Assembly: GCF_023910635.1 (NCBI RefSeq)
Contig: NZ_JAAVVZ010000011.1
Location: forward strand, 28,866-92,865
Length of the DNA stretch: 64,000 nt
Direction: 5' to 3'
DNA from: Sphingorhabdus sp.
GTDB lineage: Bacteria; Pseudomonadota; Alphaproteobacteria; Sphingomonadales; Sphingomonadaceae
This document shows, piece after piece, positions 41,853 to 53,987 of this stretch. The position numbers and the translations under genes are program-made. The notes beneath the pieces are model-generated. The model did not search any database and was not told the DNA's origin. It saw nothing but the letters and a program-made list of their open reading frames with translations. The number at the start of each line of letters is the position of its first letter. Position 1 is the stretch's first letter.

Positions 41853-43622
41853 ATGGCATTTATGGCAGGCGAACTACAAACCGAAGGCATTAGCGATCTG
41901 CTCGTCATATTGGGCGCAGCGGGAATAGTGATCCCCGCTTTTGCCCGGCTTCGCATCACGCCCATCATTGGTTTTATATTGGTCGGGATAATGGTTGGCC
42001 CAATGGGACTTGGATCGTTGGTGCCTCGTTATCCCATGCTCGAATGGGTCACCATCACCAATCCAGAGGCGATTCATCCCATAGGCGAATATGGCATTAT
42101 TTTATTGCTGTTCTCCATTGGTCTTGAACTATCTTTCCGCAGATTATGGAAAATGCGGCGCTTGGTGTTCGGCGTCGGCGCAGCGCAATTATTTGGCGCT
42201 GGCCTGATTATCGCGGCTGGTCTGTATCTGTTCGGATATGGCGCGACCGCCGCCATCGGCATTGGCGTTGCATTAGCGCTTTCTTCCACAGCGTTGGTGC
42301 TTCCAATATCCGGCACGCATTCCGCCGTGGGTAAGTCAGCGCTGGCCATGTTGCTGTTCGAAGATTTGGCCATCGTCCCAATAATATTCGTTTTGGGTGC
42401 ATTGGCGCCACAAGCCGGGGCGGATTCATGGACAGGTCTCGTCACCGTATTGTGGCAGGGGGCGCTGGTTATTATCGGAATGCTTGTGCTTGGCCGCTTT
42501 TTTTTGCCCCGCCTGTTCGGGCAAGCTGCGCGCACAAAAAGCCCTGAATTATTTGTATCGATCAGCTTGCTCGTTGTCATTGTCGCAAGTCTGGCGACGG
42601 GCGCGGTTGGCCTTTCGCCTATCGTCGGCGCAATGATCGCTGGCCTGTTGATTGCCGAAACCGATTACCATAACGAAGTCGAAGTGATGACAGCACCATT
42701 CAAAGGGCTGGCACTGGGCGTGTTCCTGATCAGCATCGGTATGCAGGTTGATCTGCGCTTTGTGGCGGCCAACTGGGTGGCTTTGGTGGGCGCGGTTTCG
42801 GCGGTCGTGCTGATCAAGGCATGTGTCACCGCAGCTTTGTTAAAGCTAAATGGCGCGCGCACGGGCACAGCGACCGAAACCGGCGTCCTTATGGGCAGTC
42901 CGTCGGAAACGACGTTGATCGTGCTGGGTGCCGCCGGTGCCGCTCAGATTATTGACGCTGCCGCAATCAATTTCTGGCAAGTGGCAACTGCGATTGGCCT
43001 GACGATCACCCCCATATTGGCGCGGATCGGTCAAGATATGGCCCGCCGTCTCGAGCTGCGCGAGAGCGATGATGAGATGCACGAACAAGACCCGACGCAG
43101 GAGCCGCGAACGGTCGTGATCGGCTTTGGCCGGGTCGGACAGCTAGTGGCCGATATGCTGATCACGCACGGGCAGCCTTATGTTGCCGTGGAATCCAATG
43201 TCGACGCGGTAACCGCCGCGCGGCGCGGGGGTTATAAGGTTATTTATGGCGACATTTCACGGCCCGAAACGCTGGATAAATTGGGCTTGGGTCATGCCAA
43301 GGCGCTGATCCTGACAATGGACCAACCGGTATTGGCCGAACATATCGTCAAGCGCGTCCGTCAATGGTTGCCCGATATCACGATTGTCGCGCGCGCCCGT
43401 GATCCGGACCATGCCGCGCGGCTCTATCAGGCAGGCGCGACCGACGCCGTGCCGGAAACGCTGGAAAGCTCGCTTCAGCTATCGGAAGCAGTGCTCGTCG
43501 ATCTGGGCGTTGCCATGGGCCCCGTCATCGCGTCGATCCACGAAAAGCGCGACGAATTCCGGCGTCAGATAAAGGAAGCCGGGGGGCTTGAAGAGACCCC
43601 CAAGCTTAAACTTACCTCTTAA
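41853..43622 (+). CDS. CPA2-family monovalent cation:proton antiporter with RCK/TrkA-N domain (KefB/KefC-like)
   Basis: [18 protein letters not shown]...[11 protein letters not shown]...[16 protein letters not shown]. Confidence 0.92.
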   Translation: MAFMAGELQTEGISDLLVILGAAGIVIPAFARLRITPIIGFILVGIMVGPMGLGSLVPRYPMLEWVTITNPEAIHPIGEYGIILLLFSIGLELSFRRLWKMRRLVFGVGAAQLFGAGLIIAAGLYLFGYGATAAIGIGVALALSSTALVLPISGTHSAVGKSALAMLLFEDLAIVPIIFVLGALAPQAGADSWTGLVTVLWQGALVIIGMLVLGRFFLPRLFGQAARTKSPELFVSISLLVVIVASLATGAVGLSPIVGAMIAGLLIAETDYHNEVEVMTAPFKGLALGVFLISIGMQVDLRFVAANWVALVGAVSAVVLIKACVTAALLKLNGARTGTATETGVLMGSPSETTLIVLGAAGAAQIIDAAAINFWQVATAIGLTITPILARIGQDMARRLELRESDDEMHEQDPTQEPRTVVIGFGRVGQLVADMLITHGQPYVAVESNVDAVTAARRGGYKVIYGDISRPETLDKLGLGHAKALILTMDQPVLAEHIVKRVRQWLPDITIVARARDPDHAARLYQAGATDAVPETLESSLQLSEAVLVDLGVAMGPVIASIHEKRDEFRRQIKEAGGLEETPKLKLTS

Positions 43623-46261
43623 CCAGAGATTTTTGCCTTAATCGCATCCAACGCCGCTTGCGCCAATTCAGCGCCCGCAGGACCGCCGCCTTGCGCCATG
43701 TCGGGGCGTCCGCCGCCGCCTTGCGCGCCCATGGCCTGCGTCGCCACACGCACAAGGTCAGGCGCAGTTATGGTGCCATGCAAGGCAGGCGAGACGGCGA
43801 CCACAACCGTATTGCTGTTTTCATTCGCGGCGATGATGGCGACGATGCCCGTGCCAATGGCCTTCATCTGGTCATCCGCAAGGCCGCGCAGCATTTTTGG
43901 TTCAATACCTGCGATAACTTGCCCCATGAAGGTAATATCACCGATGTGTTCGGCCTCTACCTTCGGACCACCGCCACCGGACAAAGCGAGCGCAGTTTTG
44001 GCTTCGGACAGTTCCTTCTCCATCCGCTTGCGTTCGTTCATGAGCGTTTCGATGCGCGCGCCCACTTCGTCCGGCGCAGTTTTCAGCATCGCAGCGACAT
44101 TCTTCAACTGCGTCTCACGGCCAACAAGCCATAAGCGCGCCGCTTCGCCCGTCAGCGCCTCAATGCGGCGAATGCCGCTTGCAACTGCGCCTTCGGAGAT
44201 GATCGTGAACAAGGCGATGTCGCCCAAGGCGTTGACATGGGTGCCGCCGCACAGTTCCAACGAATAATGCGCGTCCTCGCTCTTGCCCATCGTCAAAACG
44301 CGGACTTCTTCGCCATATTTTTCGCCGAACAAGGCCAGCGCGCCAGCGGCGACGGCGTCATCGGGGGTCATCAACCGCGTCGTCACCGCGTCATTGCCAC
44401 GGATTTGCGCGTTCACGTCGGCCTCGATCATCGCAATTTCTTGCGGCGTCACTGCTTGGTTATGCGAAAAGTCGAACCGCAAGCGATCCGGTGCCACCAT
44501 GCTGCCCTTTTGGCTGACATGGTCGCCCAAGCGATGGCGCAATGATGCATGCAGTAAATGTGTGGCGCTGTGGTTGGCGCGCAATGCGTCGCGGCGCGCA
44601 GTATCGATTTTCAGCGTCACAAAATCGCCGACTTTGATCTCGCCTGTGCCAATCGTTACCTGATGCGCATGCAGTCGGCCCAAGGGCTTTGCCGTGTCCG
44701 TCACTTCGCCGCGCATATTGCTGCTGGAAATAACGCCAGCGTCACCCATCTGGCCGCCGCTCTCGCCGTAAAATGGAGTCTGATTCGTAATGACCGTGAC
44801 CGTGTCATTGGCGAGGGCCGATTGCACCTCAATGCCGTCGTTGACGAGAGCCACAACCTGTCCCTCGCCTTCGCTTGCGGCATAGCCGGTAAACTCGGTG
44901 CTGCCGACGCGTTCGGCGATATCGAACCAGACATCGTCCGACGCCTTCGCGCCGGAACCCTTCCACGCAGCCCGCGCCATGGCTTTTTGACTATTCATCG
45001 CGGTTTCAAAACCCGCCTGATCAATACCAAAGCCTTGCGCACGCAAAGCGTCTTCGGTCAGGTCATAAGGAAAACCATAAGTGTCATACAGCTTGAACGC
45101 TGTGTCGCCTGCCAAGATATCGCCCGGCGTCATGCCAGCGGTCGCTTCGTCGAGTAGCTTAATGCCCTTATCAAGCGTCCGGCGGAACTGCGTTTCCTCT
45201 TGCTTCAACGTCGCCTCAATCATGGGCTGCGCGCGCAATAGTTCGGGGTAGGCCGCACCCATTTCGGCGGCAAGGCTTCCGACCAGACGGTGCATCAATG
45301 GCTCTTTGGCACCAAGAATATGCGCATGGCGCATGGCGCGGCGCATGATCCGCCGCAAGACATAGCCGCGCCCTTCATTGGACGGCATCACGCCATCGGC
45401 GAGCAGGAAGCTGGTCGAGCGCAAATGGTCCGCGATGACGCGATGGCTGGCCTTTTGATCGCCAACCGCCTTTGTGCCCGTGAGCTCCTCAGACGCGTTG
45501 ATCAATGCCTTGAACGTATCCGTGTCGTAATTGTCCGGCACGCCTTGCATGACCGCCGCGATCCGCTCAAGGCCCATGCCCGTATCAATAGACGGCTTGG
45601 GCAATGGCACGTCGGTGCCGTCGTCCTGCCGTTCAAACTGCATGAACACGAGGTTCCAGATTTCGACAAAACGGTCGCCATCTTCATCCGGGCTTCCCGG
45701 TGGGCCACCGAAAATATGGTCGCCATGGTCGTAGAATATCTCGCTGCATGGTCCGCAGGGCCCAGTGTCGCCCATCGACCAAAAATTGTCCGTCGTGGCG
45801 ATACGGATGATCCGTTCTTCAGGCAGGCCGGCAATCTTGCGCCACAGGTCGAACGCCTCATCATCGGTGTGATAGACGGTGGTCGTCAACCGTGCTGGGT
45901 TAAGCCCCCATTCCTTGGTCAACAATGTCCATGCATGGGTAATCGCCTGCTCTTTGAAATAATCGCCGAAGGAAAAATTGCCGAGCATTTCAAAAAACGT
46001 GTGATGCCGCGCAGTATAGCCAACATTATCGAGGTCGTTATGCTTGCCCCCTGCCCGCACGCATTTCTGGCTTGAGGCGGCACGCGGCGTTTCGCGACTT
46101 TCAAGGCCCGTAAACACGTTTTTGAACGGCACCATCCCGGCATTGACGAACATCAATGTCGGGTCATTATAGGGCACGAGCGGTGCAGACTGCACTATGT
46201 CATGATTGGCACCACCGAAATAATCGAGGAAGCCGCGGCGAATGTCATTGGTCGATGTCAT
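43619..46261 (-). CDS. alaS: Alanyl-tRNA synthetase
   Basis: [52 protein letters not shown]... Confidence 0.98.
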   Translation of the reverse strand: MTSTNDIRRGFLDYFGGANHDIVQSAPLVPYNDPTLMFVNAGMVPFKNVFTGLESRETPRAASSQKCVRAGGKHNDLDNVGYTARHHTFFEMLGNFSFGDYFKEQAITHAWTLLTKEWGLNPARLTTTVYHTDDEAFDLWRKIAGLPEERIIRIATTDNFWSMGDTGPCGPCSEIFYDHGDHIFGGPPGSPDEDGDRFVEIWNLVFMQFERQDDGTDVPLPKPSIDTGMGLERIAAVMQGVPDNYDTDTFKALINASEELTGTKAVGDQKASHRVIADHLRSTSFLLADGVMPSNEGRGYVLRRIMRRAMRHAHILGAKEPLMHRLVGSLAAEMGAAYPELLRAQPMIEATLKQEETQFRRTLDKGIKLLDEATAGMTPGDILAGDTAFKLYDTYGFPYDLTEDALRAQGFGIDQAGFETAMNSQKAMARAAWKGSGAKASDDVWFDIAERVGSTEFTGYAASEGEGQVVALVNDGIEVQSALANDTVTVITNQTPFYGESGGQMGDAGVISSSNMRGEVTDTAKPLGRLHAHQVTIGTGEIKVGDFVTLKIDTARRDALRANHSATHLLHASLRHRLGDHVSQKGSMVAPDRLRFDFSHNQAVTPQEIAMIEADVNAQIRGNDAVTTRLMTPDDAVAAGALALFGEKYGEEVRVLTMGKSEDAHYSLELCGGTHVNALGDIALFTIISEGAVASGIRRIEALTGEAARLWLVGRETQLKNVAAMLKTAPDEVGARIETLMNERKRMEKELSEAKTALALSGGGGPKVEAEHIGDITFMGQVIAGIEPKMLRGLADDQMKAIGTGIVAIIAANENSNTVVVAVSPALHGTITAPDLVRVATQAMGAQGGGGRPDMAQGGGPAGAELAQAALDAIKAKISG

Positions 46262-46325
46262 AATGACTGCGACTTAGGGAACGACTCGCCGCGCTGCAAG
46301 CCGGATATGCAGTTTGCGACCGCCA

Positions 46326-46952
46326 TCACGCATAGGCATAAGGTCCGCCCTTTTGCAGGGCGGTCTGATACGCCGGACGGGCGTGGATTTTTTCGACGAA
46401 AGCAGTGAGGTTTGGCAGGTTTGCAGCCCGGCCCATTTTAACCGCTGCTTCGGCCGGAAAACTCATCATAATGTCAGCGCCAGTGAAGGTATCGCCAACA
46501 AACCAGCCCGTCGCTTTCAAATTGTCGTCCATAAACGCAAAATGGCTTTCAAGCTGCTGACTAATGCGCGAATGCAAGGGTGCCGCAGCATCGCCCAAAC
46601 GCGCAGTATACAGGTTTAGCAAGATCGGCGTCATCGCCGAGCCTTCGGCAAAATGCATGAATTCAAGATAGCGGACATGCGCGTCGGTTCCACGTGCCGG
46701 CACAAGATGCGCACCATTATGACGTTCACACAGATATTCGACGATTGCGCCGGATTCGAAAATCACATTGCCGTCATCTTCAATCAACGGCGATTTACCC
46801 AAAGGATGGACGTTCAAAAGCGCTTCGGGCGCAAGATTGGTCACAGCATCACGGGCATGATGGCGGATTTCATAAGGAAGGTTCAGTTCTTCCAGCAACC
46901 ACAAGATACGTTGCGAACGCGAATTGTTGAGATGGTGTACGATGATAGTCAT
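46326..46952 (-). CDS. Glutathione S-transferase family protein
   Basis: VHHLNNSRSQRILWLLEELNLPYEI...GKSPLIEDDGNVIFESGAIVEYL. Confidence 0.92.
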   Translation of the reverse strand: MTIIVHHLNNSRSQRILWLLEELNLPYEIRHHARDAVTNLAPEALLNVHPLGKSPLIEDDGNVIFESGAIVEYLCERHNGAHLVPARGTDAHVRYLEFMHFAEGSAMTPILLNLYTARLGDAAAPLHSRISQQLESHFAFMDDNLKATGWFVGDTFTGADIMMSFPAEAAVKMGRAANLPNLTAFVEKIHARPAYQTALQKGGPYAYA

Positions 46953-46962
46953 AGCTGCTTCC

Positions 46963-47781
46963 TTATATATGGTCGTAATTTTGATGCATTTGCGCGGCGA
47001 TTTCGCGCACCAGCTTGGCGGCGACTATGGCGGTAATGTCGTTCACGTCACGCGCGGGGTTAAGTTCGACGATGTCCGCGCCCACGATCCGCGCGCGTTG
47101 TTTGGCGATAATGGACAGGACTTCGCGGACCGTTAAGCCGCCGGGCTCTGGATGTGCCACGCCGGGCGCTTCGGACGGGTCGATGCCGTCAAGGTCAACG
47201 CTGATATATAATGGGCCGTCAAGGATGGGCACCATATTGGCGTCGAAGTTCAACATCGGCAGAATTTCGACATCGTAACGGTCCGCTTGTGCGCGGCAGT
47301 GCGTATTCAACGTGCGAATACCGACCTGCACGATATGTTTTGCATGGCCCCCTTCCATTATGCGCGCAAAAGGCGAGGCATGGCTGCGCGGATTGCCTTC
47401 GAAATCGGCATATAGATCGGGATGCGCATCAAAATGCAGGATGTTTAGCGGTCCATGCCGCGCCGCTAGCGCCGCAACGATGGGGTACGTCACCGCATGA
47501 TCACCGCCAAGCAACAGCGGGATAGCATCTGCCTCCACGCTTTGGGTCACCGCCCGCAGAATTAATGCGTCATCGGCAGCGCAGTCAACGTCCGATAAGG
47601 GCAAATCGCCAAGGTCCTTGAGCATGACGTCCGTACCAATTTCAAGGCCGGATTGCGCGGATAGATTGCCCCGGTCGCTCCATAATGCCGTGCGGATGGC
47701 CGGTGGTGCCAATGCTGCACCGCGCGCGAATGAACTGTTCTGATCAGTCGGCAAGCCGATAAGATGAATGACGGGCCCCAT
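46963..47781 (-). CDS. Agmatinase/ureohydrolase family protein
   Basis: LLGGDHAVTYPI, LHFDAHPDLY, SVDLDGIDPSEAPG: ureohydrolase metal-binding motifs. Confidence 0.9.
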   Translation of the reverse strand: MGPVIHLIGLPTDQNSSFARGAALAPPAIRTALWSDRGNLSAQSGLEIGTDVMLKDLGDLPLSDVDCAADDALILRAVTQSVEADAIPLLLGGDHAVTYPIVAALAARHGPLNILHFDAHPDLYADFEGNPRSHASPFARIMEGGHAKHIVQVGIRTLNTHCRAQADRYDVEILPMLNFDANMVPILDGPLYISVDLDGIDPSEAPGVAHPEPGGLTVREVLSIIAKQRARIVGADIVELNPARDVNDITAIVAAKLVREIAAQMHQNYDHI

Positions 47782-47820
47782 GCCGACCGTTGTGCCCCAG
47801 CCATTGTGCCTGTCAAGAAC

Positions 47821-48088
47821 TTAGGGTCAGGACCACTTAAATCCACCGTCGCGGCGTCAAAATGGCAAAGGTATCGAAGGAAAATGTCCGCCGCAGGCAG
47901 TTATTCTGCCAGCAAGGGCATTTTGCTTTGAGATCGAAGCCATTTTGGCGTCCTTCGGATTTGACCCATACTGTCCATTGCCGCGTTGGCAAGCTTGGAC
48001 TTAGAACCACTAAGCCCTGCGCTTGCCGCCTTGCACTGAACAGTATGGCCTCAAACCGCGAAGGTGGATTTAAGTGGTCCTGACCCTA
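47821..48088. repeat. MITE/REPIN-like element copy C (268 bp)
   Basis: Same length and near-identical sequence to 6461-6728, same TIRs and internal palindromes. Confidence 0.95.
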
Positions 48089-48227
48089 GCGCCCGTGCGT
48101 CCGCCGATGCAGTGAAGGCGGCAAGGGGAAGCATCTATCGACCTTCACACAAATGACCCGCCCCGGGGTGGACCAGGGCGGGCCGAAAGCAGCAGCCTCA
48201 GGCAAGGCCGCGCTTGTTCGTCAATTC

Positions 48228-49307
48228 TTAAACGTCGTCGTCTGCGTCGGGCCCGGTCATCAGGACCTCAGCGACCTCTTCTGTCTTGCCGCGAATGGCG
48301 GCTTCCAACCGGGCCGCAACCTCCGGATTTTCGGTCAGATAGTTTTTGGAATTCTCACGACCTTGGCCAATACGGATCGAATCATAGCTAAACCAACTAC
48401 CCGATTTTTCGACCAATCCCGCCTTCACCCCCAGATCGAGCAGCTCACCCGTTTTGGAAATGCCTTCGCCATACATGATGTCAAATTCGACCTGTTTGAA
48501 TGGCGGCGCGACCTTGTTCTTCACAACCTTCACGCGGGTCGTGTTGCCTACAATATCCTCGCCTGCCTTGATCTGGCCTGTGCGGCGAATGTCCAAACGC
48601 ACCGATGCATAGAATTTCAGCGCATTGCCGCCCGTTGTGGTTTCTGGCGAACCATACATCACCCCGATCTTCATACGAATCTGGTTGATGAAGATGACCA
48701 TGCAGTTCGACCGGCTGATCGAACCTGTAATCTTGCGCAGCGCTTGGCTCATCAACCGCGCCTGCAAACCCACATGGCTGTCGCCCATTTCGCCTTCGAT
48801 TTCCGCGCGCGGGACAAGTGCCGCGACCGAGTCGATGACGATGATGTCCACGGCGTTTGAACGCACCAAAGTGTCGGCAATCTCAAGCGCTTGTTCACCC
48901 GTATCTGGCTGCGACACGATCAAATTGTCCACGTCGACGCCAAGCTTCTTCGCATAGCCGGGATCAAGCGCATGCTCTGCGTCGATAAATGCCGCCGTGC
49001 CGCCTGCTTTTTGCGCCTCTGCAATCACGTGCAGGGTCAATGTCGTCTTACCCGAACTTTCAGGGCCATAAATTTCAATCACGCGTCCCTTGGGCAATCC
49101 ACCAATGCCAAGCGCGATATCCAACCCAAGCGAACCCGTCGACACCGCATCGATACTAATCGCTTCACGACTGCCAAGCTTCATCGCCGAACCCTTGCCG
49201 AATGCGCGATCAATCTGCGCCAAGGCTGCTTCTAGGGCCTTTTCACGTTCCGAATTTTTCATACCGTTTGCCTGATTCCCATCAATTATCTTGAGACTAG
49301 CTGCCAT
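48228..49307 (-). CDS. recA: Recombinase A
   Basis: [23 protein letters not shown]...[17 protein letters not shown]...; start at MAASLKII. Confidence 0.98.
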   Translation of the reverse strand: MAASLKIIDGNQANGMKNSEREKALEAALAQIDRAFGKGSAMKLGSREAISIDAVSTGSLGLDIALGIGGLPKGRVIEIYGPESSGKTTLTLHVIAEAQKAGGTAAFIDAEHALDPGYAKKLGVDVDNLIVSQPDTGEQALEIADTLVRSNAVDIIVIDSVAALVPRAEIEGEMGDSHVGLQARLMSQALRKITGSISRSNCMVIFINQIRMKIGVMYGSPETTTGGNALKFYASVRLDIRRTGQIKAGEDIVGNTTRVKVVKNKVAPPFKQVEFDIMYGEGISKTGELLDLGVKAGLVEKSGSWFSYDSIRIGQGRENSKNYLTENPEVAARLEAAIRGKTEEVAEVLMTGPDADDDV

Positions 49308-49384
49308 TTTTCCACTCCTTAGCGTCATGCCTATTCCGAAATACTTCGTCGGAACACCACCTATGTACGCCTTCTGTTCCAAAA

Positions 49385-49399
49385 GAACAAGAGTGGAAC
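49385..49399 (-). promoter_or_regulatory. LexA/SOS box (alphaproteobacterial type) upstream of recA
   Basis: GAACAAGAGTGGAAC = GAAC-N7-GAAC (GTTC-N7-GTTC on the recA strand). Confidence 0.85.
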
Positions 49400-49433
49400 A
49401 AATAAATTTACATCTTGTATTTCAATATCTAAT

Positions 49434-51842
49434 CTAATCGTCCTTCGCAAGCGCATCGTGAACCGCTTCGGCAATTTGCTGGACGGAAAACGGCTTAGCC
49501 AAGAAAGCGACATTGTCGAGGCTGATCGTTTCGCGCAATTGCTCCTCTGCATAGCCAGATATGAACAGCAACCGGATATCGCCATAACTTTCGCGCAATC
49601 GCCGTGCCATGGATGGCCCATCCAAATTGGGCATCACGACATCGGATACGACCAAGTCGTAACGCTTCCCGTCGGCGAAGAGTTCAAGTGCTTGTTCACC
49701 ATCATTCGCGGTTTCCACCACATAGCCTTGCCGGACCAGCGCCCGTTCGGCCACGGCGCGCACCATGTCCTCATCCTCAACGATTAATATCCTGCCGCTG
49801 CCCCAAAGGTCCTTTGGCTTGTACAATTCGCGCCTCGTGACTTCAGGCGTTGGAATTTCGCCCCGGTGGACCGGCAGGAAGATGTCAAACCGCGTTCCAT
49901 TTTGCAGTTGGGAGTCTGCAAAAATAAATCCGCCAGATTGTTTGACGATGCCATATACCGTTGACAGGCCAAGCCCTGTGCCTTTGCCCATTTCCTTGGT
50001 CGTAAAAAACGGTTCGAATATCTTCGACAGATTTTCTTTCGGGATGCCAACGCCGCTGTCTTCGACAGACAGTTGGACATAATCACCTATTGGTAAAAAC
50101 TCTCTGCCCATTGCGGCAACTTCGCTTTGGCTGACAGCGACGGTGCTGATGTGTACGACGCCACCCTTGGGCATAGCGTCACGCGCATTCACGCCCAGGT
50201 TGATGATAACTTGTTCAAGCTGCCCCGGGTCAGCCCGCACTGCGCCAACGCCGCGCCCATGATGCACCTCAAGCCGCACGGTTTCGCCCAAAAGTCGCTT
50301 CAACAGGCTGGAGACATCGGCCACCACATTGGCGAGTTGCAGGATTTGCGGACGCAGGGTCTGCTGACGCGAAAAGGCCAGTAACTGGCGCGTCAGGCTG
50401 GCCGCGCGGTTGGAGTTATTCTTAATCTGCTGGATATCGTCATAATCGCTGTCGCCCGGCTGATGTCGCAACAGCATCAGGTCGCAATAGCCAATGATCG
50501 CAGTCAGGATATTGTTAAAGTCATGCGCGACGCCACCTGCAAGCTGGCCAATGGATTCCATCTTGGTCTGCTGCGCGACTTGGCGTTTCAGTGTAATCTC
50601 TTCGCTATTATCCTTCAGCCCGAGCAGCACCGCAGCCTCACCTAGTCCGCGCACGCCAGCGATCGACAAAGCGATCACCTCGTCGGGCCGCTCCTTCAGC
50701 CGAATGGCGATATCGCCTGAAGTTACTGCGCCGCTGCCGTAGCGCCGAATGCTATCAAGGACCGCGCCTTTGTCCTCGTTGATGACAAGATCGCCCGGAT
50801 AAGGCGGCAATTTATCTGCCTGCACATCAAGCACGCGCGCGAAGGCGTCATTGGCAAACAGGAACCGTCCGTCGCGATCAACCAGCGCAAGCCCAAGTGG
50901 AAGCGTCGACAGCAATTGTTCCACATGCGCCAGCGCCAAACCGCGATCAACTTTCACGCCTTCTTCATCGACCGCGAGCAAAAGCGCTGCGCTTTCGGCA
51001 TTTTCTTCGTTCAAAGGCACGTGCAGCAACCGGATCGGCAAACCCCGGCGCCCCTCGCGTTCAAAGTATACGCTACCTTTTTCATCCATTCGGACAAAAT
51101 CGGCAAAGAGCTGACCAAGAATAGGCTCCATATCCGTGCCCGTCGCGCGCAATGCAAAGGCGGCATTGGCCGCACGCACTGCGCCATCCGCGCTAACGGC
51201 GACCGCCATCACGCCGCTGCTGGACATCGCCCGGCCAATGCGCCCCGTAATCACCTCAATCGCGCGGTGTTCAATGGCGATCTCCTCTACCGCCGCCAAA
51301 TGCCACAACAGATATTCATCGGCCATGCCTGCTCGAGCAACCTTTACGCGGAAGGTTCTGCCATCTTGAACGATCGTTGCGATATCCGTGCTTCCGTCGC
51401 GCCATGCGGCACGACCTGCGGCAACAAGCAATGCACGATTGGCGTCATCGACGCCAAGGTCTGGTGGCGCTTTCAATCCCGGAAAGGCTATTGTGTAATG
51501 GTCATTGGCGCAGACCAAACGGCCTGCCCGGTCGCTGATCGCAATGGCAGCATTGCTCATCTGAGTCGCGGCATGGGTTATCGACCAATCAGGCACCGAC
51601 AATTCAGACGCGCTGTCGACAGAAGGCCCGCTGCGGAAAAAATGAATGACGCCGACGGTGGCGATTATCGTTGCAGCGCATGATCCCAACAGGATGATAT
51701 TTTCCGTCGAAAACCACACAATTGTGAGCGACAATATGGTTGCCAGCACCACGACCCCGAGCTTTTGAAAATCCAGCCGCGGATAGGCATCGACATCCCC
51801 GCCAAGCATCTGAAAATCAGTCGGCGACGGTATCTTGTTCAA
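49434..51842 (-). CDS. cckA: Hybrid sensor histidine kinase CckA (cell-cycle phosphorelay)
   Basis: N-terminal TM, PAS, GQLAGGVAHDFNNILTAIIGYCDLML H-box, C-terminal receiver LIVEDEDMVR...DLVVSDVVMPNLDGP. Confidence 0.88.
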   Translation of the reverse strand: MNKIPSPTDFQMLGGDVDAYPRLDFQKLGVVVLATILSLTIVWFSTENIILLGSCAATIIATVGVIHFFRSGPSVDSASELSVPDWSITHAATQMSNAAIAISDRAGRLVCANDHYTIAFPGLKAPPDLGVDDANRALLVAAGRAAWRDGSTDIATIVQDGRTFRVKVARAGMADEYLLWHLAAVEEIAIEHRAIEVITGRIGRAMSSSGVMAVAVSADGAVRAANAAFALRATGTDMEPILGQLFADFVRMDEKGSVYFEREGRRGLPIRLLHVPLNEENAESAALLLAVDEEGVKVDRGLALAHVEQLLSTLPLGLALVDRDGRFLFANDAFARVLDVQADKLPPYPGDLVINEDKGAVLDSIRRYGSGAVTSGDIAIRLKERPDEVIALSIAGVRGLGEAAVLLGLKDNSEEITLKRQVAQQTKMESIGQLAGGVAHDFNNILTAIIGYCDLMLLRHQPGDSDYDDIQQIKNNSNRAASLTRQLLAFSRQQTLRPQILQLANVVADVSSLLKRLLGETVRLEVHHGRGVGAVRADPGQLEQVIINLGVNARDAMPKGGVVHISTVAVSQSEVAAMGREFLPIGDYVQLSVEDSGVGIPKENLSKIFEPFFTTKEMGKGTGLGLSTVYGIVKQSGGFIFADSQLQNGTRFDIFLPVHRGEIPTPEVTRRELYKPKDLWGSGRILIVEDEDMVRAVAERALVRQGYVVETANDGEQALELFADGKRYDLVVSDVVMPNLDGPSMARRLRESYGDIRLLFISGYAEEQLRETISLDNVAFLAKPFSVQQIAEAVHDALAKDD

Positions 51843-51979
51843 AACGGCCCCTTACCCGATAAAATCGCGCGGCGCAGACTTAAAGCACAGTTTACCATAG
51901 CCATGGGCTGGAACGCATCGCACCGTTTGTCAAGATTTCGTGATCGCCATGCAGGTTCTGCCTCGAACTTACCGAAACT

Positions 51980-52546
51980 TCATCTGCCCGACAGAAGTGA
52001 CTTCGACCGACGACGCCATTTGGCACTTATGCGCCAACGCCAAAACCAGGCGGAGATGAAATAGCCAACGGCGGCCATCACAATCGAAATAATTGCCAGC
52101 CCAGCTATCCCCTGAACAAGTGCAAGCGGCGCTTCATTCCAGACATAATCACCCCAAGCGGATAATGGCGCAGCCGTTTCAATGAGTTCATAAAATCGCC
52201 CGGAACCATTGTTTAACCGCAAAACGGATTCACCGACATAGATCGACCCGAAGAGGATAAACGGCGTGGTCGCTGGCATACTGAGAAAAGTCATCGCCGC
52301 GCCGATTGGAATATTGGCACGGAACGGCAGCGCCAATAATGCTACGCCAGCAATTTGGACACCGGGTATCAGCAGGAAAATGCCGACGAGCAGGCCAAGC
52401 GCGACGCCGCGCGGCACCGAACGGCGCGTAAATCGCCACAATGCCGGGTGGAAAACGCGTTGCGCAAAAGGACGCAGAAAACGGCTGCGTTCAAAGCTGT
52501 CGCGAGTCGGCGCTTGCTTATGTAACCAGGCGTTGAATTTGCTCAT
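51980..52546 (-). CDS. DUF2062-family membrane protein
   Basis: [57 protein letters not shown]. Confidence 0.88.
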   Translation of the reverse strand: MSKFNAWLHKQAPTRDSFERSRFLRPFAQRVFHPALWRFTRRSVPRGVALGLLVGIFLLIPGVQIAGVALLALPFRANIPIGAAMTFLSMPATTPFILFGSIYVGESVLRLNNGSGRFYELIETAAPLSAWGDYVWNEAPLALVQGIAGLAIISIVMAAVGYFISAWFWRWRISAKWRRRSKSLLSGR

Positions 52547-53025
52547 CCGCGATCCCGCATAATTCGTCCTTGTTCGCGCTTCCAGTCACGCTCTTTTTCC
52601 GTCGCACGCTTGTCTGGGGCCTTTTTGCCCTTTGCCAAAGCCAGTTCCACTTTCGCCCGGCCCCGGCCATTGAAGTAAATCGACAGCGGCACGAGCGTCA
52701 TACCTTGACGCATAACCGCTCCATGCAGCTTATTTATTTCACGTTCATTAAGTAGCAACTTGCGCGGGCGCTTCGGTTCGTGATTGAAGCGGTTGCCATG
52801 ACTGAATTCAGGAATATTGGCATTAATCAGCCAAATTTGATCATCACGAACTTCGGCGTAACTCTCGGCAATTGACCCCTCGCCAAAGCGTAACGACTTT
52901 ACCTCCGTACCAGTCAGGACAATGCCAGCTTCATATTTGTCATCGATATGAAAATCATAGCGCGCCCGCCGGTTTTCGGCGACCGTTTTGACCTTGTTAA
53001 ATGCTTCCGGCTTTGGACGAGTCAT
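52543..53025 (-). CDS. smpB: SsrA-binding protein
   Basis: [45 protein letters not shown]. Confidence 0.97.
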   Translation of the reverse strand: MTRPKPEAFNKVKTVAENRRARYDFHIDDKYEAGIVLTGTEVKSLRFGEGSIAESYAEVRDDQIWLINANIPEFSHGNRFNHEPKRPRKLLLNEREINKLHGAVMRQGMTLVPLSIYFNGRGRAKVELALAKGKKAPDKRATEKERDWKREQGRIMRDRG

Positions 53026-53900
53026 CAGATCAGACCTGCATTCTCCAAAGCGGCATCAACCTGACGGCGGCTCGTCTCACTCGGCGGTGTCATTGGCAAA
53101 CGCAACTCCGTCGGGAAGCCTTCGATTACCTGAGACAGAGCATATTTGATTGGACCGGGGGACGCATCAGAAAACAATGCCAAATGCAAGGGATAGAGTT
53201 TGTCGTTCAGCTTGCGCGCCAAATCATAGTCACCCGATGCACAAGCCGCCTGAAACTCTGCGCATAGCTTCGGCGCGACATTCGCCGTCACCGAAATACA
53301 GCCTTTGCCACCTGCTGCGTTGAACGCGAGCGACTGTTCATCGACGCCTGACAACAGACAGAAGTCCGGCCCACAGGCCAAACGGTGGTCGGTGACACGC
53401 GGCATGTCGCCACTGGCATCCTTAATGCCGATTATGGTTGGCAACTTTGCCAGACGGGCGACGGTTTCCGGCTTGATATCCGTCACCGTGCGCGCCGGCA
53501 CATTGTAGAGCAGTATCGGCAGATCGTTCTTTTTCGTCATATGTTCGAAATGCGCGTAAATGCCCTCTTGATTTGGCCGGTTGTAATAAGGCGCAACCAC
53601 AAGCCCAGCGGCGGCCCCGCTTTTCTTAGAAAAGTTGAGGTGCAGGACAGCGTTGTTTGTGTCGTTTGAACCGCAACCCGCGATGACAGGCACGCGCCCA
53701 GCGGCTTGCTCGATGCATATCTCAATGACACGATGATGCTCCGCGTTAGACAGTGTCGACGCCTCTCCAGTGGTTCCTGCGGGCACAAGCGCGCTTGAGC
53801 CTTGCTCGATTTGCCAATCGATTATCGCACGAAAATGCTTTTCGCTAAACGCTCCGTCGCAAAAAGGAGTCACTAGAGCCGGTATTGATCCGGAAAACAT
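53025..53900 (-). CDS. dapA: 4-hydroxy-tetrahydrodipicolinate synthase
   Basis: [18 protein letters not shown]...[14 protein letters not shown]...[13 protein letters not shown]...[14 protein letters not shown]. Confidence 0.96.
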   Translation of the reverse strand: MFSGSIPALVTPFCDGAFSEKHFRAIIDWQIEQGSSALVPAGTTGEASTLSNAEHHRVIEICIEQAAGRVPVIAGCGSNDTNNAVLHLNFSKKSGAAAGLVVAPYYNRPNQEGIYAHFEHMTKKNDLPILLYNVPARTVTDIKPETVARLAKLPTIIGIKDASGDMPRVTDHRLACGPDFCLLSGVDEQSLAFNAAGGKGCISVTANVAPKLCAEFQAACASGDYDLARKLNDKLYPLHLALFSDASPGPIKYALSQVIEGFPTELRLPMTPPSETSRRQVDAALENAGLI

Positions 53901-53987
53901 ATAACAGGACTTCCATTCTGATCCAAATTGAACGCTAAGCTTAATATAGTCGCTTGTTCAGCGATTGATAAGTTTGAGGTCCATAAT

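Noticed and set aside
45290-46075. 261-aa plus-strand ORF opposite alaS
   Set aside because: Antisense shadow of the highly conserved alaS coding sequence.
50916-51683. 255-aa plus-strand ORF opposite cckA
   Set aside because: Shadow ORF of a well-supported histidine kinase gene.
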